Shown here piece by piece: positions 56,377-64,000 of a stretch of DNA of 64,000 bases (position 1 is the stretch's first letter; each line of letters opens with the position of its first letter). The notes under the pieces were generated by a model. It was not told where the DNA came from. It saw only the letters and a program-made list of their open reading frames with translations, and did no database searches. The stretch is from NCBI GenBank assembly GCA_015698045.1, contig BLAL01000338.1, forward strand, positions 496,001-560,000, written 5' to 3'. Both the position numbers and the translations under genes were made by a program. The stretch is from Rhizophagus clarus (lineage: Eukaryota > Glomeromycota > Glomeromycetes > Glomerales > Glomeraceae).

Positions 56377-56811
56377 TAAAATTTTAGATTACTAGGTAAA
56401 TGTAATTTTGGCTGCTTTTTAAGATTATTTAAAGCGGCAAAGGCGATTTTAAATATCAGTATTTAACAAAAATCATTTTTTCAAGAAAGCTATTTTTGGA
56501 AATGATCGACAAAGAGGTAGAATCAATCATTTGTATGTAAAATCAAATCGCATTCAAAACTTTCTTCTAAATCCTAAATAAACTTACAGAGCAGGTGAAA
56601 TTACATCTACAGTATAAGTTTGATAACTTTGTATCGAAGGAAAAAATCTTTAAGATGTTTTTTATAATTTGCTGCGCCACAAATCCGACTCAAAAGGCGT
56701 GTTGATTAGGTAATATATTTCGACAGTTAATTTTCTTCACAATCAATAATACAACTGCGCGGCTGATCTAATGGTTTTATAGATCGGTAGATTGGTATAC
56801 GAGTTCCGATC

Positions 56812-57085
56812 GATTAATTTTTTTTCACTTTTTATTATTAATTTGTTATAAATTAATGGTTTGCGCCAATTTTCTTGGCGTTTGTAATATTTAGCACATA
56901 TGTCATAATGAGTCATTATGAGTCATACTTATTTAAAAAATAATGTCGATTAATTCCTTTTCACTTCTTATTATTGATTTGCTATAAATTAGTGAAACCA
57001 TATGGGTTACGCCAATTTTCTTGGCGTTCATAAGGGGTTACACTTATGTTATAATGAGTCATCATGAGTCATACTTGTTAAAAAA
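56812..57085. repeat. Two tandem 130-140 bp units
   Basis: Units starting at about 56811 and 56944 share CGATTAATT, TTTTCACTT(T/C)TTATTATT, TGCTATAAATTA or TGTTATAAATTA, CGCCAATTTTCTTGGCGTT (an internal hairpin) and TCATAATGAGTCAT. Each holds the inverted pair CGCCAA/TTGGCG. Confidence 0.75.
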
Positions 57086-57342
57086 TAATAAATAACCTTA
57101 GACTCGAGGAAAAAAGACCAAATTTTTTTCAAAAAAAAAAATTATTTATTTTCTTAACGTTGAAACACGAAAAAGGTATGTTAATCATTTAATATTCAAA
57201 AAAGGTTTTTAAATAAATCAATAATTACATTCAAAAAAAATGTTAAACTTGATAAAACGGATAAAAATACACTTGGTATTATACTCATTATCAAATCGTT
57301 TGATACTTTTATTATAAAATCACTTGATATAAGGGTCCTTAA

Positions 57343-57465
57343 CGTACGCAGCACGTTATTAATGCACGCACTGGCCGGAGTTTAGGAGTTATGCACTTGC
57401 ACGTGATAGCATTAATGTTAACTCTGGTCAGTGTGTATGATAATAATGTACACACGCTGCGTACG
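57343..57465. mobile_element. Hairpin MITE in TTAA target
   Basis: Ends CGTACGCAGC at both sides, inverted, with the match continuing imperfectly to about 45 bases. Flanked by TTAA (57339-57342 and 57466-57469). The paralogous region near 61940 reads AAATTAAGAAATT with a single TTAA and no insert, an apparent empty site. TTAA targets are typical of piggyBac-like elements; these ends do not carry the usual CCC start, so the class is open. Confidence 0.78.
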
Positions 57466-57639
57466 TTAAGAAATTCCACTTGGAAATTTTCTTATTATAA
57501 AATTCAAGTTAACTTTTTTAATCTGGTTAAGAATAGTAGAAATGTATATATTATTATCTTTAAAAATAATTTATTTTGGTCTAATTTAAGAATTATTCAT
57601 GAAAATGAGATTGAAATATCTGGATTTTTTGTAAAATTT

Positions 57640-58600
57640 TGAAATTGCGATTTTTTAATGTAAAGTCATAACGGCTAAAATTATGACATATCACATGATT
57701 TTAAATAATTAATTATATAATATTTAAATGTCCTCTCCCTTCTGCATTTATGTTGGGAAAGTTGTGTCACTGGTATTGCTCGATTGTTTGTCTGTGTTTT
57801 CTGTAGAATTGTTGTTGAAAATTGTTATTTCACGTTAAATAAATAAATATGATTAGAGGAGCGCATTAACCACGTGCATCAGCCTGGACCATAATGCTTC
57901 GGTCTAGATGAAAACAGTTAACCAGATTGCACAAAAAATCTGGATAATTGAAATTCCGGATCAAATTACATTTTCAAATTCATAATGCCGGCCAAATAAT
58001 AGGTAGAGGGGTATGACAAATATTTTTGTTGTGATCGCGTGATTTGCTTCCGCTCCTAATATGGGGGACGTCTAAAGCGGAGCAGATTTGACCGGAATTA
58101 CGACATTAAGAAATTACTAATGTGACAAATAATGGGCGTGACAAGCAAGTTTTTACTAACCGAAAAACTTGAATACTTAATAAAAAAATGAGAAAGTAAA
58201 GGGTGTAACACAGGGTGATAAATATTTTACTATGATCACGTGATTCTGCTCCCCCAATATGGAAGCAAATGCACGTTTAGATAATTAATTCTGGCCGAAC
58301 TTAATGCCTTAAAATTTGATCTAATCCAGATTCCGGATCAAACCAGATATTTTTTTATCCGGTTTATAATCTGGATGAAAAACGCAGAATCCGGATATTC
58401 AAAAAAAAAAGATCCTAATCAAAACATTACTGAAACATATAAAACCGGGTCCAGTTGCCAAGAATTCAACATTGAGACCGTCAAATTCAGATCTCTATCT
58501 CTAGTTATGATGAAATTATTACCATTTGAATCTTCTCATTGAAAGAACCTAATGGTTTGAATTTCAACCAAAGATTCTGAATTTGAAATATAAATATCAT
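57640..58600. repeat. Degenerate TE-derived, CCGGAT-rich stretch
   Basis: Words ATCTGGAT, TCCGGATCAAA, TTCTGGCCGAA and ATGCCGGCC recur between 57900 and 58420 in both orientations. No clean ends, target duplication or frame. Confidence 0.45.
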
Positions 58601-58693
58601 ATGAATGAAACACGTTCAGAAGTTATTTATACAAGTAGATTACTTGATTTTAATGAGCTTCCTGAACCAAAAATTTCTGAATGTAATTTATGA
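58601..58693 (+). pseudogene. Protein kinase C-terminal tail remnant
   Basis: The short frame MNETRSEVIYTSRLLDFNEL continues with PEPKISECNL and a stop. I recognise YTSRLLDFxxLPEPK as the tail that follows the kinase domain in many Rhizophagus kinases. No kinase domain lies upstream, so only the tail was duplicated or kept. Confidence 0.55.
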
Positions 58694-59012
58694 TAATAAT
58701 AGTTGAAATAATTGTAAATTTTTAAGTTTATTAGTAATCAATGTATGAATATGGACGTATTGACAATTGAGCCATTTTAATATCAGTTTATGTATGGAAT
58801 TTACCTGTATTTGCATATAATGAATACATCCGGATGATGATACCTTTAGCAGTAGCTTACCAGTTAGTCTTACTCTTTGACTTGATGTATCACTACTTTA
58901 TTTAGACTTAAAAATTAGCAAATGAAGTTTTATATGCTTAAAAATCAAATTATATTATATTTAATTATTTTCCTTTCTTTTATTTTATGAATATTAATAT
59001 TAGATAGTCCTA

Positions 59013-59366
59013 ATGAGACGAGAACGAAGACCAACTAAAAAAGATTTCAAACGCATTATCTATATATTTCAGGTAGATGATGAAAAAGAAATTTATATTA
59101 TATACAAATGGAATAAAGCATCTTCAAAAGCTATTATGACTATGGAAGATGCTAAGAAATGTGGTTTTGAACCACAAATTGATGCTTTTTTAAACGATGA
59201 AAAAATTATTAAAAAAAATAATAAGGAAAAAGAAATTATTCTTAAAAGATTGAGCGATCCACCAAAATATTATTGTGGTATTGAAAAATGCTACAAAAAA
59301 TTTAACAGCTCAACCGGCCGGGATAAGCATGAAAATTCTCATAAAAAGAAAGCAAACAATTATTGA
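59013..59366 (+). CDS. Small C2H2 zinc-finger protein, tandem copy 1
   Basis: A 117-residue protein. The N-terminal region MRRERRPTKKDFKRII...KWNKASS...TMEDAKKCGFEPQIDAFL is shared with the copy at 62702 and has no known domain. Residues about 88-112 form one classical finger, YYCGIEKCYKKF-x-GRDKHENSH, spacing C-x4-C-x12-H-x3-H. A strongly basic end follows. Compared with copy 2 the protein is about 28 residues shorter: the acidic-basic tail DDKKK-TVEDDKKTIED is still in the DNA downstream but in another frame, so an indel in the A-rich stretch near 59350 cut it off. An acceptor-like ATTAG at 59000-59004 hints at a 5' UTR intron. DNA or RNA binding is the likely activity. Confidence 0.75.
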   Translation: MRRERRPTKKDFKRIIYIFQVDDEKEIYIIYKWNKASSKAIMTMEDAKKCGFEPQIDAFLNDEKIIKKNNKEKEIILKRLSDPPKYYCGIEKCYKKFNSSTGRDKHENSHKKKANNY

Positions 59367-60880
59367 TGATAAAAAAAAGACAGTTGAAGATGATAAAAAA
59401 ACAATTGAAGATAATAACACAAGATTATAAAAAAAAATGATAACCACTATTTTTCATTAAATAACTATTACACATATGACCGTTCTAACTTGATTGTTAT
59501 TCTAACGTCCAGATTTTAGGAAATGTTTGAGGGAAGGGTGCTAAATAAACAAACAAACATAGTAAAATTTTTGAGAATTTGGGAAAATTTGAGAAATTTT
59601 GGAAAATTTTAAAAAATTACAATTTAAATTTAGAGGTGGGATTTAAACATACATGTTATTATTTGTTTATTAGGATTTAAATTTTTTAAAAAAATAGAAG
59701 GTGGTGGAGGTCGTTAAACAAACAATCAAAATTGGGACGGCCTATTTAACTTTTTAAATAACTACTATTTAATATATTTATTTAAATAAAGCTGATAAAC
59801 ATTAATTTTACCTTTTATATACTTTTCTCACTTCACGATGGGTTTATGAAATATCCAAAAATTTGTCCGATACGTCCGACATGTCACCAAATTTGAGTAT
59901 TTGATCAAGTACCTTAATCCGAATTTATTATGGGAAATCAAAATAAACTCCGAATCACATTATTTGACATTTTTGTCAAATTCGTATACTGATTATGGAA
60001 AAACTTAACATAAGTCACTTAATTTCATAAATCTGTCACATGAATAAACTGTTAACTGCAAGTGTATACTTGTACTGATTTACTGTATTATCAAGGATCC
60101 ATATAATACAATTCATATTTCAATTGTATCAATCTAAATAAATAACCTTAATTTTTAACTTTTCTAAGTAAAAGTTACTCTCATCAATTCAGATTTAGTG
60201 CATGATTTTTTTTTCCATTGTTGATAATTAACTGATGATGTGATTTTTTTTAACTGAATTAATAATGTCATTTTAAAACGCCATTAAATCGTCTCATTGA
60301 GACGGTTCCAAGAGCTATGTCTCTGATCGTTAGATCCTCAAATTTTCAACATTTGCATAAATAGTTATACCAGGTCGGGTTTTCATATTTTGGTCCGGAC
60401 TTCAAAATATACCCAAATACAGGCCTCTAAATTTCCAACCTCAAGGAAATTATTATTATACAAATTATTTATGCAAATGATTCGTATTATGCTTTTCTGT
60501 TGTTTGACAGTAATTTAGCTATGGTCATTTCTACCAATTCAATTTTTTTTTTTTTATAAAAATGCTATTAAATCCTTATTAAGGAACTAATTTTTTCAGC
60601 GTGTGAATAAAGTGGATGCTTGTTCCTGCAATTTGAATGATAAGAGAAAATAAATAAAAAATTTAAAAGAATAATCTGGATATTTATACATATATTATAA
60701 ATGTGAAAATTGCGCCATTTACATTTTATATTAGTAGTAATTGTAAACTGCCTAATAATATAAAAAGAATTTCAATTTTTGACATAATCATAAGTATTTT
60801 AATTGACGGTTTAATAATATACAATAAGGATATAACAAATAAAATTAATAAATTCTGGTCTAAGCACAGCAATGGCACAA
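59367..60880. other. 3' flank of zinc-finger copy 1, duplicated
   Basis: 59786-60160 matches 63230-63680 (CATTAATTTTACCTTTTATA, ATATCCAAAAATTTG, TTTCATATTTCAATTGTAT and others). The tandem duplication therefore includes at least 0.4 kb of 3' sequence. No gene in the rest. Confidence 0.55.
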
Positions 60881-61470
60881 TTAGGTAATTAGGTAATATG
60901 TGCGCAGCATGATGATTAGGTAATATGTGCGCAACACGATGATTAGGTAATATGTGCGCAGCATGATGATTAGGTAATATGTGCGCAGCACGATGATTAG
61001 GTAATATGTGCGCAGCATGATGATTAGGTAATACTATGTGCGCAGCACGATGATTAGGTAATACTATGTGCGCAGCACGATGATTAGGTAATACTATGTG
61101 CGCAGCACGATGATTAGGTAATACTATGTGCGCAGCACGATGATTAGGTAATACTATGTGCGCAGCACGATGATTAGGTAATACTATGTGCGCAGCACGA
61201 TGATTAGGTAATACTATGTGCGCAGCACGATGATTAGGTAATATGTGCGCAGCATGATGATTAGGTTATATGTGCGCAGCATGATGATTAGGTAATATGT
61301 GCGCAGCATGATGATTAGGTAATATGTGCGCAGCATGATGATTAGGTTATATGTGCGCAGAACGATGATTAGGTTATATGTGCGCAGCACGATGATCAGG
61401 TCATATGTGCGCAGCATGATGATTAGGTTATATGTGCGCAGCACGATGATCAGGTCATATGTGCGCAGTG
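60881..61470. repeat. 27/30-bp minisatellite (GATTAGGTAATATGTGCGCA type)
   Basis: About 20 units of 27 bp, GATTAGGTAATATGTGCGCA plus GCA(T/C)GAT. A central block (about 61021-61225) consists of seven almost identical 30-bp units that carry an extra ACT (GGTAATACTATGTG). Outer units vary (CATGAT/CACGAT, AGGTTATATG, CAGGTCATATG). The identical core with variable edges suggests recent expansion by unequal exchange. Each unit includes the palindrome TGCGCA. It lies between the two zinc-finger genes. Confidence 0.95.
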
Positions 61471-62701
61471 CTCGATATATTATATTAGAGTAGTTAGGTA
61501 TTTTAGCAACTATGCCAGTCATACTTATAATGATTTACGATCGACACTTCACATGGAAATAAATGAACTTAAAAAGACAATCAGCTCCCAATAATATTAC
61601 GTAATTGTTACATAATGATTACATCATATAAAAAATAAATAATTAGGGCAACACATTAATAAACTAAAGTAGTACAGAATATCAGTGCAAAAGGTATAAA
61701 ATAACCTTGAATTCGAGGAAAAAAATAATTATTTCTTAACGTTAAAGCACGAGTTCTGAAAAGGTAAATTTTTTATGTTAGTAAAATAATTTAGTATTCA
61801 GAAAAGAGATTTTTAATTGTCAAAAATTACATTTAAAACCATCTTTGATACTATTAAACTTTTAAAGTTATATTTATTAAATCACTTGATGATTTTTACT
61901 ATAAATCACTTTTTATATGCATTTGAAACATCATATAAATTAAGAAATTTTAATTTAAGCTTGACTTTTTTTACTTTTTTTTTAATTTGATTGAGAATAG
62001 TAAAAATGTATATAAAAACATTGCTTATATCACTATAATATGCATAACATTTTTTAAAAAAATTTATTTGGTATAATTTAAGAATTATACGTGGAACTGA
62101 ATTGAAATATTTAGGTCAAAATTCAAAAAGTCATAATGGCTAAAATTATGACATACTGCATGACTTTTAATCTGATTATCACGCTGATCATTGAACACTG
62201 GTCAACCTGTGCTAGTCTGGAGCACATAATTAGCACATATACCGGGTCCAGGTCTATAAGGCCCAATTCAGGTCTTTCAATTCAGGTCTTTGCTTGAAAA
62301 GAACATAATAGTATCTAGTATTTAATTAGATATGATATTACAAAAATCATGCGATATGAGTGTATCAACAATTTAGCCATTTTAATTTTTGTTTTATGTA
62401 TAAATTTCACCCGTATTTGCTTATAATAAATACTGTACATTTGGGTGATCGGTAATACCTAGATTTTAAACACATGTAGTGCAAATTTACTCTGTGTCTT
62501 GATATATTATTTTGTTTGTGATTGATACCAGTAAAAATATAAATTAATGTATAGACTTAAAAATTTCTAATTAGCTAGATATTAAAAATTCCGAATTTAA
62601 ATTCTAAATTCTTTTAATTTCAGTTTTATGTGGACTTAAAAGTCAAGTTATTTCATATTTTGATTAATTTTCTTTTTTTTTATTTTACAGAATTTATCAA
62701 A
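61471..62701 (+). promoter_or_regulatory. Upstream region of zinc-finger copy 2
   Basis: 61690-62160 aligns with 57090-57700 before copy 1 (CCTTGAATTCGAGGAAAAAA / CCTTAGACTCGAGGAAAAAA, TTCTTAACGTT, GGCTAAAATTATGACATA). 62360-62640 aligns with 58740-58990. A TTTATTTTACAG acceptor ends at 62690, 11 bases before the ATG, suggesting a leader intron. Confidence 0.55.
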
Positions 62702-63139
62702 ATGAGAAGAGAACAAAGACCAACTAAAAAAGACTTTAAATACATTATCTCTATATTTCAGGTAAATGATGAAGAAATTTATGTTAAATATAAATGGAAT
62801 AAAGCATCTTCAAATGTTATTATGACTTTGAAAGATGCTAAGAAAGATGGTTTTAAACAACAAGTTGATGATTTTTTAAAATATAATGAAATTATTAAAA
62901 AGAAAGAAATAAAAAGTAAAATTTATCTTAAAAGATTGCGAGATGTACCAAAATATTTCTGTACTATTGAAAACTGTTTTAAAAAATTTGATAGCTCAGC
63001 CGGTCGTGATAAGCATGTCAATACTCATCAAAAAAAGATAAAAATGATGATAAAAAAAACAGCTGAAGATGATAAAAAAACAATCGAAGATTATAAAAAA
63101 ATTGATGATAAAAAAAAAATTGATGAGGATAAAAATTAA
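62702..63139 (+). CDS. Small C2H2 zinc-finger protein, tandem copy 2
   Basis: A 145-residue protein. The ATG at 62702 aligns with that of copy 1; the open frame upstream is hydrophobic, begins on GTG and is probably leader or intron. MRREQRPTKKDFKYIIS...KWNKASSNVIMTLKDAKKDG matches copy 1 with conservative changes. The finger YFCTIENCFKKF-x-GRDKHVNTH keeps C-x4-C-x12-H-x3-H. The tail is a Lys/Asp/Glu repeat (EDDKKTIEDYKKIDDKKKID), partly charged coiled-coil-like. Likely a nucleic-acid-binding protein; target unknown. The 3' flank is shared with copy 1. Confidence 0.78.
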   Translation: MRREQRPTKKDFKYIISIFQVNDEEIYVKYKWNKASSNVIMTLKDAKKDGFKQQVDDFLKYNEIIKKKEIKSKIYLKRLRDVPKYFCTIENCFKKFDSSAGRDKHVNTHQKKIKMMIKKTAEDDKKTIEDYKKIDDKKKIDEDKN

Positions 63140-64000
63140 AAATTGAACGATGATAAAAAAAAAAAAAATGATTATAAAAAGGTTCCTAAAAAAAGGGAAT
63201 GAAAACAAATAATTATTACACAATATTTAATATATTTTATTTAATAAACATTAATTTTACCTTTTATATACTTTTCTCACTTCACTATTAAATATCCAAA
63301 AATTTGACCGTCATTTCAACAAATTTTAATATTTGATGGATTATCTTAATCCTGAATTTACTAATGGGAAGCCAGAATAAACCAAAAAAGTTTTTTTTGC
63401 GCCAAATCTTGCATCCAATCAATTGTTTTAATCAATTTTCCACATTATTTAACACTTTTGGCAAATTCACATATTAATTATGAAATAAACTTAATCAATA
63501 GGAGTCAATTTAATTCCCAAGGGTGCAACATGAGTTTATTTCATAAATCCGCAGTAATGATTGAACTGCAAATGCAATATAATATAGCTGTACTTGTACT
63601 GATTTATTATCAAAGTTTCATATTATACATTTCATATTTCAATTGTATTAATCTAAATAAATAAACTAATTTTTAACCTTTCTAAGTAAAATTTACATCA
63701 AACTTTATTTTCCGGAGCGAAGGTTGAAGGACATTCAATTGTTATGCATTAATAGATGGTGTTTGATGGTAGCCCCCATAATTTTCCTTCTTTTATCAAC
63801 TTACATCCTATGATTAACACAATTTATCAATTTTGTAATGTGATTTTATTCCACTTTAAACAATTATTATTTATACGGATTGCATAATGAACGTATTAAG
63901 TGATTTACCTAACAAATAGTTTCTTATTTTTATTATAAATAAACTTTATTAATTATTTAAAAAATACAGTATATGGATATTAGATTTTTTTTCTGTTCAC
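63140..64000. other. 3' flank of zinc-finger copy 2
   Basis: Duplicated with 59786-60160 up to about 63680. TTTAATAAACATTAATTTTACC near 63237 holds a probable poly(A) signal. Nothing recognisable after 63680. Confidence 0.5.

Noticed and set aside
57391-57642. 83-codon frame near the hairpin MITE
   Set aside because: Its first third is the MITE itself and the rest is AT-rich sequence that is not kept as a frame in the paralogous region.
60881-61470. Regular repeats that might suggest a CRISPR array
   Set aside because: Units are contiguous without unique spacers, and the genome is eukaryotic. It is a minisatellite.
61214-61522. Minus-strand 102-codon frame of repeated LRTYxLIIx
   Set aside because: Produced by the 27-bp minisatellite; the 30-bp units put a TAG in the same frame.
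1-64000. tRNA, rRNA or other structured RNA genes
   Set aside because: Scanning for B-box-like GGTTCRANYC with a matching A box and acceptor stem by eye gave no convincing candidate; a covariance search was not possible.

Overview
The window looks like nuclear DNA of a very AT-rich fungus. The evidence is short spliceosomal introns (GTAAGT/GTATGT donors, TAG/AAG acceptors), TATAAAA boxes upstream of genes, long A/T runs, secreted proteins with GPI-type tails, and gene families duplicated in tandem. A PD-(D/E)XK-nuclease-like gene, kinase and kinase-Sel1 remnants, and an ORF1-type retroelement protein with an RWFPG core resemble what I know of arbuscular mycorrhizal fungi such as Rhizophagus irregularis. 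That assignment is inference; no marker gene or rRNA is present.

Layout. 1-2.6 kb: dispersed repeats and a hAT-type MITE. 2.6-4.2 kb: an eight-exon PTC2/3-type PP2C phosphatase whose only lesion is a +1 frame change at a CTT-AGT-A heptamer. 5.4-14.7 kb: four copies (one inverted, one dead) of a six-cysteine, signal-peptide, GPI-tail family, together with their promoters; three MITE-type insertions separate or interrupt the copies. 16.8-17.8 kb: a retroposed, 5'-truncated, ORF1-only LINE with a 20-bp target duplication. 18.4-24 kb: two small N/Q-rich proteins (pair A). 25.1-27.6 kb (minus): a damaged PD-(D/E)XK-nuclease-like gene. 30.6-31.4 kb: a coiled-coil gene interrupted by two in-frame TAG codons. 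34-36.9 kb and 49-51.3 kb: a segmental duplication carrying N/Q-rich pair B, each copy preceded by a conserved upstream ORF. 39.1-39.7 kb: a cysteine-rich secreted protein. 41.3-42.2 kb (minus): a kinase-Sel1 pseudogene. 42.3-48.5 kb: gene-poor, with G/T-rich and pyrimidine-rich tracts and several MITEs. 53.8-54.6 kb: an H/Q/Y-rich protein behind a small ORF made of two 25-residue repeats. 56-58.7 kb: more MITEs and a kinase tail remnant. 59-63.2 kb: two tandem C2H2 zinc-finger genes separated by a 27/30-bp minisatellite.

The dominant theme is local duplication followed by divergence, with small DNA transposons (at least four with exact 8-bp duplications) landing between copies. No operon-like cooperation is visible. 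The strongest candidates for undescribed biology are the conserved 21/22-residue upstream peptide ending AAYHQEDPPT(Y/F), the N/Q-rich family sharing the core FE-x(2,3)-G-(F/Y)-K, the six-cysteine GPI family, and the possible recoding sites in the PP2C and coiled-coil genes. I did all translation and alignment by eye, so splice sites and repeat ends may be off by a few bases.
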